From positions 1 through 45,839 of the forward strand of contig NZ_JANIIC010000073.1 of assembly GCF_024519315.1 (NCBI RefSeq): a stretch of 45,839 bases of DNA. Direction: 5' to 3'. The notes below the pieces were generated by a model that was given only the letters and a program-made list of their open reading frames with translations, made no database searches and was not told the origin of the DNA. Shown here in pieces: positions 33,868 through 42,488 of this stretch. Both the position numbers and the translations under genes were made by a program. Origin of the DNA: Streptomyces malaysiensis subsp. samsunensis. Its GTDB lineage: Bacteria; Actinomycetota; Actinomycetes; Streptomycetales; Streptomycetaceae. Numbering within the stretch: position 1 is the first letter of the stretch; every line of letters begins with the position of its first letter.

Positions 33868-34350
33868 TCGTCCGCGCTGCGTGGAGCCGGTGAAAGCCGC
33901 GGCCTTGACGCGGGGGTCGCGCAGGGCATCGGCGCCGGTCAAGGCCCACCCCGGACACCCGGAACTCTCGCGGCTGACCGCAATCGCTGCCACACATGCC
34001 CTGATGGCGGCGGGAGCGGCGCCCGCGTACTCCAGATCATCGAGGGCGAAGACGACCACGGGGCAGCCTGCGGCCAACGCGCTGACGCTGTCACCGCCCA
34101 TGACGCTGAAGGCGAGGGGGAGTTGCCGCCGGCGAAGACCAGGACCGGTCCCAGGGGAACAGTGGTGCGCCGGATGTCGGGTCGGGGCCCGTGGGCCAGT
34201 TGTCGTCCGCGGGATCGATCTGTATGTCGGCGAAGGCGCCGGAGGCAGCCGCTGGGCGAACAGGCGGCACTGGAACGTGGTACGGGCGAGTTCGCTGTTC
34301 AGACGGTCCTCGGTGAGGTGGCGGCGGCCTTGGCTGCGTGGTGCAGCACG
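33868..34350 (-). pseudogene. 2,5-dioxovalerate (alpha-ketoglutaric semialdehyde) dehydrogenase fragment
   Basis: The minus-strand frame encodes a piece of an NAD(P)-dependent aldehyde dehydrogenase of the semialdehyde type. It reads NSELARTTFQCRLFA, then [23 protein letters not shown] (the family's [25 protein letters not shown]), and DPRVKAAAFTGST (the cofactor-binding FTGS loop). The N-terminus and the catalytic Glu/Cys half are missing, and VVVF replaces VVVK. It lies directly downstream of the GntR gene and probably once belonged to the neighbouring sugar-acid catabolic genes, where it would oxidise 2,5-dioxopentanoate to 2-oxoglutarate. Confidence 0.65.
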
Positions 34351-34414
34351 GTACCGAGGGTGCTCGGGTTGCTGTGGGGTGATGCTGCCGTGTTCAACTG
34401 GGGCCTCGGAGGGG

Positions 34415-35113
34415 TCAGGTGACGATGTCGTGGGAGGCCATGTCGGCCAAGGTCCATTCCTCGACTTCGGTGAGGTGGATCGCCGCTGCCTCTTGCGCGG
34501 CGGCGGAGTTCCGGGCGGCCATCGCGTCCAGGATTTCGAGGTGGCGGTGGGTGGAGCCGGCCAGGCGATGGGGACCGGTGGCCCCCAGGACTCGGAGCCA
34601 GTAGACGAACGGCTCGACGGATTCCCGGGCGGTGATGAGCCGACTATTGCCGGTGGTGGCCACGATGTCGTGGTGAATGCGCGTGTCGGATGCGAAGAAG
34701 GGCTCGTAGTCGCCCTGCTCCGCGGCGCGTAGTGCGTTGACCGCTTCGTTGCGCAGATTGGCGATCTGCTCGAGCGGCATGGTCTCGGCCGCGACTCCGG
34801 TGGCGAGCCACTCCAGTCCCTTGCGTAGCTGGCACACCTCATGGACGTCCTGACGCGTGGGGCGTGTGACGAACGTCCCCGAGCGGGGCCGGGTCTCGAC
34901 CAGTCGGTCGTGTTCCAGCCGTGCCAGCGTGTCACGCACGGGCGTACGTGACACGCCGAACTCACTCGCGATGGCCTGGGGGTCCAGCCGGGATCCGGGA
35001 GCGTACTCGCCTGAGGTGATCCGCTCGCACAGGATCGAGTAGAGCTGCTCGGAGATCCGCTCCACGACCAGCGTGGTCCTGCCGCGACGGTGATGGACGG
35101 ACGGTGTGGTCAT
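34415..35113 (-). CDS. GntR-family regulator, FadR/FCD subfamily
   Basis: A 232-residue DNA-binding repressor-type regulator. Residues about 18-85 form the winged helix of the GntR family: LYSILCERITSGEYAPGSRLD, then IASEFGVSRTPVRDTLARLEHDRLVETRPRSGTF is the typical recognition-helix region. Residues about 95-225 are an all-helical FCD ligand domain, with an Asp/His set (SDTRIHHDI, HRHLEILDA) suited to bind a metal and a carboxylate ligand such as a sugar acid. It lies just downstream of the DapA-family gene on the same strand, and palindromes lie upstream of both. The ATG has an AAGGG site. It likely controls the adjacent aldolase and transporter units and itself. Confidence 0.9.
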   Translation of the reverse strand: MTTPSVHHRRGRTTLVVERISEQLYSILCERITSGEYAPGSRLDPQAIASEFGVSRTPVRDTLARLEHDRLVETRPRSGTFVTRPTRQDVHEVCQLRKGLEWLATGVAAETMPLEQIANLRNEAVNALRAAEQGDYEPFFASDTRIHHDIVATTGNSRLITARESVEPFVYWLRVLGATGPHRLAGSTHRHLEILDAMAARNSAAAQEAAAIHLTEVEEWTLADMASHDIVT

Positions 35114-35176
35114 GGAAAGTGTGCCCTTCTGTCCAACAGACGCTGAAAGCTGCGGCCCGCGCCGACCGGCACGTTG

Positions 35177-35203
35177 GATGCAGCATCTAATCGATCAGAT
35201 TAG
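35177..35203. promoter_or_regulatory. Adjacent palindromes upstream of the GntR gene
   Basis: Two inverted repeats abut: GATGCAGCATC (35177-35187) and CTAATCGATCAGATTAG (35187-35203; 6-bp arms, five-base centre). The second lies over the last codons of the DapA-family gene. The first shares the GATGC half-site with the palindrome at 36119-36132 and is 64 bases upstream of the regulator start, fitting autoregulation. Confidence 0.5.
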
Positions 35204-36074
35204 CCCTCTTGAGTGCCGTCCTGATGCGCTCCTTCTCGTCAGTAGTGGCGGGGTGGAAGGGGCGGCGCGGCAGACCGGGGCGGCGGCCCTGGAGCTCGAG
35301 AGCCGCTTTGAGAGTGGCCGGCAGGTTGGGGGCGTCGATGGCCCGCCACACGGTGAGAATCCGCTCGTGCAGCTCGAGCGCCTTCGTGTGGTCGCCCGCC
35401 TGGACGGCTTCCCACAGTTCGACGCTGAGGCGCGGCGTCACGGTCGGGATGGCGGCCAGGGCGCCGTGTGCGCCCATGGCGAAGGCCGGGTAGTGCAGGT
35501 CGTCGAGTGCGGCGAGCACGGTGAACCGGTCCCGCATCCGGTGCAACAGGTCGGCCAGCAGGTGGATGTCTCCGCCGGACTGCTTGACGGCGACGACCTG
35601 GGGGACGTCGCGCAGGAGCTCGATGGTGTCGACGGGGACCAGCGCCCAGGGGACGACGTTGTAGAGGATGATCGGCAGATCGGTGGCCTCGCCGATCTCG
35701 CGGTAGTGAACGACGGTCTCCTCGGGGGAGGGGGCGAAGACGTAGTGGACAGGCGTGACCTGGAGGGCATCGACGCCCGCGTTCTTGAGCGCGAGAGAGT
35801 AGCGCTTGGCCTGGGCGGTGGAGTTCTGGATGACACCACCGATCACGGGGACACGGCCGGCGACCTCGTCAACGACCGTCGCGCAGATCGCGGCACTCTC
35901 CTCCAGTGACAGGGTCTGGCCTTCGCCGGTGCTGCCGCAGGCGCAGATGGCCGTTACGCCCTGGTCGAGGAGGTACTTGACCTCGCCGCGCAGGAGGTCG
36001 AGGTCGACTTCGTCCTGTGCGTCGAAGGGGGTGACGACGGTGGAGATCATCCCTTCGAGCCGGATGTCCTTCAC
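35187..36074 (-). CDS. DapA/NanA-family aldolase or dehydratase (dihydrodipicolinate synthase-like)
   Basis: A 295-residue class I (Schiff-base) lyase of the dihydrodipicolinate synthase family. The Schiff-base Lys is in VVAVKQSGGD, the conserved Tyr in VTPVHYVFAPS, and the substrate-carboxylate loop in CGSTGEGQTLS. GTG 36074 is chosen because AGGAGG precedes it by four bases; an upstream in-frame start at 36128 would overlap the operator palindrome. The chromosomal DapA is usually with lysine genes, whereas this copy is with a GntR regulator, a metabolite transporter, DhaK/DhaL homologues and a relic of 2,5-dioxovalerate dehydrogenase. This suggests a catabolic sugar-acid enzyme, for example 5-dehydro-4-deoxyglucarate dehydratase or a 2-keto-3-deoxy sugar acid aldolase. 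Exact substrate unknown. Confidence 0.88.
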   Translation of the reverse strand: MKDIRLEGMISTVVTPFDAQDEVDLDLLRGEVKYLLDQGVTAICACGSTGEGQTLSLEESAAICATVVDEVAGRVPVIGGVIQNSTAQAKRYSLALKNAGVDALQVTPVHYVFAPSPEETVVHYREIGEATDLPIILYNVVPWALVPVDTIELLRDVPQVVAVKQSGGDIHLLADLLHRMRDRFTVLAALDDLHYPAFAMGAHGALAAIPTVTPRLSVELWEAVQAGDHTKALELHERILTVWRAIDAPNLPATLKAALELQGRRPGLPRRPFHPATTDEKERIRTALKRANLID

Positions 36075-36118
36075 GTTGCCTCCTGGGGTATTGCCGCACC
36101 AACTCTGCGGATGTAATG

Positions 36119-36132
36119 TCTGATGCATCAGA
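36119..36132. promoter_or_regulatory. GntR operator candidate in the divergent promoter
   Basis: TCTGATGCATCAGA is a perfect 14-base palindrome centred between the minus-strand DapA-family gene (start 36074) and the plus-strand transporter gene (start 36252). Its size and symmetry suit a FadR/FCD-type GntR dimer, and the regulator gene is two genes away. It would let one repressor control both divergent units. Confidence 0.65.
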
Positions 36133-36251
36133 TGTTAGCACGGGTTCCCATGGTGGAGAACTTCACTTTCCGGACACGGTCACCGCCTCGTAGCCTGAAG
36201 CCGGGGCAAGGCTCACCGTGTCGTCCGAGCCGCAATCGCAATGGAGCGAGC

Positions 36252-37586
36252 ATGCCCGCACCAGCCGTGTCCCCCGACTCCGGGGCCCTGCGCAAGGTCG
36301 TCACCGCCAGCGCCCTGGGCACCACGGTCGAGTACTACGACTTCACGTTGTACGCCACCACCGCCGCGCTCGTCTTCGACAAGATCTTCTTCCCCGATGC
36401 CTCACCCCTGATCGGCACCCTTGCCGCCTTCGCCACGTACTTCGTCGGCTACGCGGCCCGTCCGCTCGGCGGCGTCCTGTTCGGGCACTTCGGTGACCGC
36501 CTCGGCCGCAAGAACGTTCTGATCATCACCATGCTCATGATGGGACTCGGCACCTTCGCCATCGGCCTCATCCCCTCTTACGACAGCATCGGCATCGCCG
36601 CCCCGCTCCTGCTCGTGCTCATCCGTCTCGTGCAGGGCCTGGGAATGGGCGGCGAATACGGCGGCGGAGTACTCATGGCACTGGAGTACAGCCCCTCCTC
36701 GCGTCAGGGCTTCTTCACCTCACTGGTCCACATCGGAACCCCGGCCGGCGTCCTGATCCCCGTCGGCCTCGTCGCCGCCCTCGATGCGACGCTGCCGGCC
36801 GGTACCTATGACTCCTGGGCCTGGCGCCTGCCGTTCCTGGCCAGCATCCTCCTCATCGGAGTCGGCATCTGGATGCGCCTGCACGTCACCGAAAGTCCCC
36901 AGTTCGTCAAGATGCGCGAGGACCGGGAAGTGCAGAGCCTGCCGGTGAAGGAGGTCCTGACCCGGCGCCCCGCAACGGTCCTCTTCTCCATCCTCGCCAA
37001 GATCGCGGAAAGCGGCCTGTTCAACATCTACTACGTGGTGGCCATCACCTACGTCACCACCGAACTCGACCTCGCCAAGGGCCCCGTCCTCCTGGCCGTC
37101 CTCATTGCCTGCGCCGTCGAGTGCTGCACCCTGCCCTTCTTCGGAGCCCTCTCCGACCGCATCGGCCGGCGCAAGGTCTACATCGCCGGAGCCCTCTTCC
37201 AGGCCGCCCTCGCGGTCCCGTTCTTCCTCCTCATGGAAACGGGCCAGTTCTGGGGCTACGCCGTGGGTATGACCCTCGGACTCGGCGTCGGCCACGGCGC
37301 CATGTACGGCGCCCAGGGCGCTCTGTTCTCCAACCTCTACCCCGTCAACGTCCGCTACACCGGACTGTCCGTCACCCAGCAGTTCGGCGCCACCTTCGGC
37401 GGCGGACTCTCCCCGCTCATCGGGACCGCACTGCTGTCCGTCGGCGGCGGCCACTGGTCCTGGCTTATCGCCTACTGCGTCGGCGTCGCCGTCCTCTCCA
37501 GCCTCGCTACCACCCGCCTGGGTGCGGGCGAAGCCAACGTCTACAGCCCCGGGCCCGCCGCGCCGGCCGCCCTCGAAAGGACCTGA
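36252..37586 (+). CDS. MHS-family metabolite:H+ symporter (MFS)
   Basis: A 444-residue inner-membrane transporter with about 12 helices. The N-terminus TASALGTTVEYYDFTLYATTAAL is the hallmark of the MHS family (ProP, KgtP, ShiA), and the loop after helix 2 is GHFGDRLGRKNVL, with the second-half counterpart GALSDRIGRRKVYIAG. RLVQGLGMGGEYGGGVLMALEY is also typical. ATG 36252 has GGAG six bases upstream; the open frame back to 36123 crosses the operator and is unlikely to be translated. MHS members move small carboxylates, so the substrate is probably the organic or sugar acid used by the neighbouring enzymes. The gene is followed after five bases by dhaK, indicating an operon. Confidence 0.9.
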   Translation: MPAPAVSPDSGALRKVVTASALGTTVEYYDFTLYATTAALVFDKIFFPDASPLIGTLAAFATYFVGYAARPLGGVLFGHFGDRLGRKNVLIITMLMMGLGTFAIGLIPSYDSIGIAAPLLLVLIRLVQGLGMGGEYGGGVLMALEYSPSSRQGFFTSLVHIGTPAGVLIPVGLVAALDATLPAGTYDSWAWRLPFLASILLIGVGIWMRLHVTESPQFVKMREDREVQSLPVKEVLTRRPATVLFSILAKIAESGLFNIYYVVAITYVTTELDLAKGPVLLAVLIACAVECCTLPFFGALSDRIGRRKVYIAGALFQAALAVPFFLLMETGQFWGYAVGMTLGLGVGHGAMYGAQGALFSNLYPVNVRYTGLSVTQQFGATFGGGLSPLIGTALLSVGGGHWSWLIAYCVGVAVLSSLATTRLGAGEANVYSPGPAAPAALERT

Positions 37587-37591
37587 GCTCC

Positions 37592-38599
37592 GTGAACCGC
37601 CTGTTCCTGCCCGAACACGCCGCAGTGGAACAGTCTCTGCGGGGCCTGGCCCTGGCCCACCCTCACCTGATCCGCCTCCACCAACAACCGCTCTACATCA
37701 CAGCCCGCCACCGGCACGCAGCCCGGCGCGTCGGCCTCGTCTCGGGGGGCGGCTCCGGCCACGAACCCCTGCACTGCGGATTCGTCGGACAAGGCATGCT
37801 CGATGCCGCCGTCCCCGGCCGCGTCTTCGCCTCTCCCCACAACCGGCAGGTCTACGAAGCGTCCCGGGCCGCTGCCGGCCCCGACGGCGTCCTGCATATC
37901 GTCAAAAACTACACCGGGGACCGCATCAACTTCCGCATAGCAGCCGAACGGCTGCGAGCCGACGGGATAGCCGTGCGCCGCGTCCTCGTGGACGACGACA
38001 TCGCCACCGACAGCGCAGAGACCGCCACTGGACGCCGCGGCACCGCCGCCACCGTCACGGTGGAGAAGCTCCTCGGGGCCGCGGCCGATCAGGGAACCCG
38101 ACTGGACGATCTCGCCGCGCTCGGCACCCACATCGCCTCCGCCTCACGCAGCATCGCTGTAGCAGCACGCGCCCAGACCGCCCCCTTCCGTGGCGGCGAA
38201 GCATTCCAGCTCACCGACGGAACACTTGAATACGGGGTCGGCATACACGGGGAACGTGCCGCCTCCACCGAGGCCGACACCGGCTTCGAGCCGCTCGTCG
38301 ACCGCATGACCCAACAGGTGCTGGCGGCCCTGCCCCCCGACACGGCGCGCGTCCTGGTACTGGTGGGTGGGCTGGGCGCGACAACCCTCCTGGAGCTGTA
38401 CGCGGTGTACACACAGGTATGCGCACGGCTGGCCGAGGATGGCGTGGACGTGGCCGGCCGACTCGTCGGAACCTTCGCCCCGGCGCTCGACATGAGTGGC
38501 TTCTCCCTCTCTCTCACCGCAATGCACGACACGTGGATCGACCTCTGGAACAGCCCCACCCGCACACCCGCCTTCCCCGTGACGGAGTTCCCACGATGA
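37592..38599 (+). CDS. dhaK: Dihydroxyacetone kinase-like subunit DhaK
   Basis: A 335-residue substrate-binding subunit of a dihydroxyacetone-kinase-type enzyme. It has GLVSGGGSGHEPLHCGFVG near the N-terminus, NYTGDRINF for the phosphate-side loop, and YGVGIHGERA, where the His forms the covalent hemiaminal with the ketose substrate. GTG 37592 follows an AAAGGA site and lies five bases after the transporter stop. It overlaps the next gene by ATGA. No DhaM (phosphotransferase partner) is visible, so the pair is probably ATP-dependent. In such catabolic operons relatives phosphorylate C4 ketoses such as erythrulose or dihydroxyacetone; the substrate is not fixed by sequence. Confidence 0.92.
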   Translation: MNRLFLPEHAAVEQSLRGLALAHPHLIRLHQQPLYITARHRHAARRVGLVSGGGSGHEPLHCGFVGQGMLDAAVPGRVFASPHNRQVYEASRAAAGPDGVLHIVKNYTGDRINFRIAAERLRADGIAVRRVLVDDDIATDSAETATGRRGTAATVTVEKLLGAAADQGTRLDDLAALGTHIASASRSIAVAARAQTAPFRGGEAFQLTDGTLEYGVGIHGERAASTEADTGFEPLVDRMTQQVLAALPPDTARVLVLVGGLGATTLLELYAVYTQVCARLAEDGVDVAGRLVGTFAPALDMSGFSLSLTAMHDTWIDLWNSPTRTPAFPVTEFPR

Positions 38600-39255
38600 G
38601 CATCGACCAGCGGCGACTCATGCGGACGTATGCGCACAGCGTGCATATGGCGCATAACACCCTCACTGCTCTCGACCAGCTATCCGGAGACGGAGACTTC
38701 GGCGACAACCTCTGCGAAGGCCTCGACCAGGTCACCACAGCCCTGGACGCGGCCCCCACCGAGCCGGCCTTCACCATCGCCGCACGGGTCTTCCTCGACG
38801 AGGTCGGAGGAACAAGCGGTCCCCTCATCGGGCTTCTGTTCCAGGAAATCGCCCACGCCCTCGCCGATCACAACAGCGAGGCGGGATGGGCCGCCGGTGT
38901 CCGCGAAGGCCTGGCAGCAATCCAGCGAGTCGGTGAAGCCCAAGCGGGGGACCGCACCATGGTCGATGCGCTCCTGCCCGCCTCCGATGCCCTGGCCGCC
39001 GGCGGAGACGCGCACGCATCTGCCCTGGCAGCCCTCAACGGTGCGAAAGCCACGGCTTCACTGCGCGCACGCCGAGGACGAGCCTCCTACGTCGGAGAAC
39101 GCGTCCTGGGAGCGCCCGACCCCGGAGCGGTCGGTGTCGCCCTGCTCTTCTGGTCCCGAGCCAAAGTGATGGAACAGGAACCCGGCGTACTGGCTGACAT
39201 TCTGTCCGCCGGGCAGGGACTCATCCCCGCTGACCTCGACATGCAGGGTGGGTAG
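38596..39255 (+). CDS. dhaL: Dihydroxyacetone kinase-like nucleotide-binding subunit DhaL
   Basis: A 219-residue all-helical nucleotide-binding subunit. LSGDGDFGDNL carries the Asp residues that bind the two Mg ions of ATP or ADP, GGTSGPLIG the phosphate loop, GDRTMVDAL a further conserved motif, and GRASYVGERVLGAPDPGA the C-terminal signature. The ATG overlaps the DhaK stop (ATGA), so the subunits are translationally coupled. It is the last gene of the transporter-dhaK-dhaL operon. Confidence 0.92.
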   Translation: MSIDQRRLMRTYAHSVHMAHNTLTALDQLSGDGDFGDNLCEGLDQVTTALDAAPTEPAFTIAARVFLDEVGGTSGPLIGLLFQEIAHALADHNSEAGWAAGVREGLAAIQRVGEAQAGDRTMVDALLPASDALAAGGDAHASALAALNGAKATASLRARRGRASYVGERVLGAPDPGAVGVALLFWSRAKVMEQEPGVLADILSAGQGLIPADLDMQGG

Positions 39256-39435
39256 GAAACCTGGGATGGCGGTCCGCCCTGTCCATCGAGTTCTCGCGGT
39301 GGACCGTCAGCCCAGGGGAATCTCCATGAGCGTGTCAGGCTGCCTGCGTGTTCGGCGGCACCTCGGACAAGCGGCTTGACAAGACATAGCAGCCTCGGGG
39401 AGCCGCGACCGGTCCGCTGGGCTGCCGAAGCGGGG

Positions 39436-42432
39436 TCACCGCACGTCCGGAGGTCGGGGCCGGTCCGCGAGGTGCTCCTGGAGCTCGCGGTGCCGGAACT
39501 GGTACGCGTCGCCGGACATGCGGAGGAGGCCCAGTGCCGTGCACTCCTCGAGGAACGGCCGCAGCTGGCTCAGGCTGGGGGTGAGCGCCAGGAACACGCC
39601 ATAGCGCAGCCGTACGGCATTGAGAATGGACGCCAGCGCCACGGCGACCAGCACCACGGCGAGCCTCGCGAAGGGAGCGATGAAGGCGGCGAAGCTGTCG
39701 GGGGGCTCTGCCGCGAAGCCGTTCAACGCCCAGCAGCAGAGCGCCAGGACCGGGATCCCGCTGACGCACAGCGCAAGCATGGTGTTGGCCGCATCGTCGA
39801 GCAGCGGACGCGGACCAGGCCGCCCCGGCACCGGTCTGCCCAGCTCCTCCAACCACTCCCTCTGCGCTTCCCGCGCTTCGCGCTCTCCGATGTCCTCGGG
39901 CCTCTCACGGGCCAATTCCCCCAGCGCCCGGACAGCCGCGCACGCGCCTCCGACCGACAGGCCCAGAAGGAGAGGCCGTTCCAAGCCGAGGATCCCGTGG
40001 GTCACGAGTGCCGCGGTGACGGCCGCGGGAGCTCCGTACACGGCTCCGGCGCAGAACGCATCGCGGAGTGGAGGGCGCGCGTGGGCGGGCCGGAGTCGCG
40101 TCCAGCCCGCGGCGAATATGACGCCCACCACGCCCATGAACAACCCCGTGGCGCCGGTGAGGAGCCAACCGTCGCTGCCCAGCTGGGTGATGTGCCAGAT
40201 CGCGAAGACCGGCATCCACACGATCCCATGCGTGATCGCTGTCGCCAGGAGCCAGAAGACGGGAGGCTCCTCCATGGCCTCGGTACTCGTGGCGAACCCC
40301 GCGCCGATGCCCACCCCGAGACCTGCCGAGGCACTGAGGATGCAGAGGAACAGCGCCCACCTCCCCACCCCGCCCGTCAGCGGTATGACCAGCGCTACCA
40401 GAGGAACCAGCAGCCCGGCGAACCAGCGGAGCCCGGTCAGCAGACCCCGCACTCCAGGGCGGGGCAGGGAGGCTGTGTCCAGGACTGCCACTGCCCTGGC
40501 TTCCAGCCCGGCCACCACCCCCAGCCCGAGGGAGAACACCGCTGCGGTGCCGGTTGCCGCAGCCGGTCCATCCGCCGCCGAGACCCCGACACCCACGACG
40601 ATCAGGGCCGTCAGGCCGACCGCTGTCCCCTTCAGCAGCGCCGTCGGCCACGGTCGCCTCAGCGGTGTGCGCACCGTGCGGATCCGCGCCAACGCGGTGC
40701 GCTCGGCCCAGCTGACGGCACCGGACAGGACCGCACCGGCCGCCGCGGCGACGGCACCTCGCAGCGTCCCCGCGCCGAACGCGACCGCCACCGCCCCGGT
40801 CATCGTTCCGAACGCGAGGCCGTCGCAGGCGGCACCAGCCGGATGGGAGCGGTTCTCCAGGCGCCGGAGAGCCGGGGCGAAGTACCACACCGCCACGGTC
40901 ACGACGCCGGCCAGCGTGATGGCCAGGGCGACATGGCTGACCAGGACCAGCACCGTTGACCACAGCCCCAGGCACAGGGCAGCCAGGACGGCCTCGGTCC
41001 TCCGCACCCGGCGGACCCCGGCCAGCGGCCACAGCTCGTTCGGGACCATGTCGGTGCCGCTCAGGCGCGTCCCCGAGACGATCCGCGGGGCCCGGTTGTT
41101 GTCCTGGAGGTAGCGCGCGAGGACGGCGAGCTTCTCCCAGGTGCTGCCCGCGTGCAGGCGGAGGCGACGCGCCAGATCGGGCTCATCGCCCGACGCGCCC
41201 CGGTACGGGAGCCGCACCGCCGCCGCGACGTAGCGGTCGAGCAGATACTCGTGCAGCTCGCCGTCGGCCGCGAGGCGCAGCAACTCGTCCGGGCTGCGGA
41301 CGTACTCACCTGCTCTGTTGCGCTCGTCGAAGACGATGGCGGACAGCGTCAGGTGCCAGGGGCTGTCCAGTTCGGCGGCCAGCGCGGCGGCCTCCCGTGA
41401 CCCGCCGGGCCTTTCCGCGTCCTCCAGCGTGTCCAGGACGCGGCGCCAACGGTCCAGCCCCACGCGGCTCGTGGCAACCCGTTCCAGGAGGAACGCGCGC
41501 GCACGTTCCGCGTCGACGCGCGCGATACGGAGATGCGTGACGTTGGGGGGCAGGTCGTCCGTGTCGAGAAGGTCCTCGTACTCGGCCCGCCTGCACGTGA
41601 GCACCACGGGGCACGCCCGCCCTCCGCGCTTGTACCGGGCGATGGCCCCCATGAGGGACCGAGGTGCGGAGATTTCGTCCAGACCGTCGATCAGGGGGAG
41701 GACCAGGTCGTGGTCGACGACCGCCGATGCGTCCCGCGGCTTGAGCCGGTAGACCGAGGCGAGGTGCCTGCGCAGCCACCCCCTGATCTCGTCGTGGTTC
41801 CATGACGCTGCGGACAACCGCACCGGAACCGGATCCTCCGGGCCGCGGCGCTCCAGGAGCCCGAGAACGAGGCGGAGTTGGAAGACCGTTTTCCCCGCCC
41901 CGGCGTCGGCGCGGCCCGCCGCGGCGGGGGTTCCGGTGATCACCAAGCAGTCGGGCCGCTGCCACCGGTACCACGCGGCGACCTCGCCCATCGATCCGCT
42001 GACGGGCGGTTCCTGAAGGCGGGTGACCGCGGTGAACGGCAGATCGATGAATCCCGCCGGGGCCTGTCTGCCGGCACCCAGCAGCAGGTCGTGCTGCCGC
42101 CCCTCGCGCTCCTTGACCGCTCGGGCGAGGCGTGCGGCGGTCCTGACCGGCGTGGGGGGCTCCATGCTCGCGTAGATGACGCCGGTGTTTGCCACACCGC
42201 CCTTTGAAGCCACCGCGTCCCCGGTCCGGCTCACACACACGGGACCGGCCGGGCCCGGGCCATGGACCAGATGGCCGGAGACCGCGGTGCCACCGTCGAC
42301 GGCCGAGGCGTCGCCGGTCCCGGTGACGCTCACCTCCGCCCCCTCGGACGCCGACGCGGCTCCCCGCTCCGAGTCCCGCACTGGTGTGCCGTCACCATCG
42401 TGCCCGCTGTCGCGCTTGCGCCAAGGGTGCAT
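39436..42432 (-). CDS. NACHT NTPase with large C-terminal multi-pass membrane domain
   Basis: A 998-residue STAND-type NTPase. Residues 1-90 are low-complexity, with Gly/Ala/Thr/Val motifs (VSVTGTGDASAVDGGTAVSG; SRTGDAVASKGGVANTGV). Residues about 160-450 are the NACHT module: Walker A ends DAGAGKT with Lys 181, and Walker B is LPLIDGLDEI, followed by sensor-type VLTCRRAEYEDLL. The P-loop is longer than usual: TGTP and GAGKT are separated by seven or eight extra residues. From about 500 on there are roughly ten or more hydrophobic helices, with a short soluble C-terminal tail ending at PDVR. ATG 42432 follows AAAGGA; ATG 42453 in frame is the alternative. It lies 56 bases downstream of a small membrane-protein gene sharing its N-terminal motif. 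Bacterial NACHT proteins include phage-defence and signalling NTPases; a defence role is inference. Confidence 0.88.
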   Translation of the reverse strand: MHPWRKRDSGHDGDGTPVRDSERGAASASEGAEVSVTGTGDASAVDGGTAVSGHLVHGPGPAGPVCVSRTGDAVASKGGVANTGVIYASMEPPTPVRTAARLARAVKEREGRQHDLLLGAGRQAPAGFIDLPFTAVTRLQEPPVSGSMGEVAAWYRWQRPDCLVITGTPAAAGRADAGAGKTVFQLRLVLGLLERRGPEDPVPVRLSAASWNHDEIRGWLRRHLASVYRLKPRDASAVVDHDLVLPLIDGLDEISAPRSLMGAIARYKRGGRACPVVLTCRRAEYEDLLDTDDLPPNVTHLRIARVDAERARAFLLERVATSRVGLDRWRRVLDTLEDAERPGGSREAAALAAELDSPWHLTLSAIVFDERNRAGEYVRSPDELLRLAADGELHEYLLDRYVAAAVRLPYRGASGDEPDLARRLRLHAGSTWEKLAVLARYLQDNNRAPRIVSGTRLSGTDMVPNELWPLAGVRRVRRTEAVLAALCLGLWSTVLVLVSHVALAITLAGVVTVAVWYFAPALRRLENRSHPAGAACDGLAFGTMTGAVAVAFGAGTLRGAVAAAAGAVLSGAVSWAERTALARIRTVRTPLRRPWPTALLKGTAVGLTALIVVGVGVSAADGPAAATGTAAVFSLGLGVVAGLEARAVAVLDTASLPRPGVRGLLTGLRWFAGLLVPLVALVIPLTGGVGRWALFLCILSASAGLGVGIGAGFATSTEAMEEPPVFWLLATAITHGIVWMPVFAIWHITQLGSDGWLLTGATGLFMGVVGVIFAAGWTRLRPAHARPPLRDAFCAGAVYGAPAAVTAALVTHGILGLERPLLLGLSVGGACAAVRALGELARERPEDIGEREAREAQREWLEELGRPVPGRPGPRPLLDDAANTMLALCVSGIPVLALCCWALNGFAAEPPDSFAAFIAPFARLAVVLVAVALASILNAVRLRYGVFLALTPSLSQLRPFLEECTALGLLRMSGDAYQFRHRELQEHLADRPRPPDVR

Positions 42433-42488
42433 CGTGCTCGTCCTTTCCCCCATGCGGGTCCGTGTATGGAAGGGCGGTCTCGGAGCAG

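Noticed and set aside
39256..39435. Possible hairpin (GGCGGTCCGCC and CGGTCC...GGACCG) after dhaL
   Set aside because: Arms are only five or six bases and could be chance in GC-rich DNA; not strong enough to call a terminator.
39376..40959. 527-codon plus-strand open frame opposite the NACHT gene
   Set aside because: Low-complexity Arg/Gln/His-rich antisense shadow without domain similarity.
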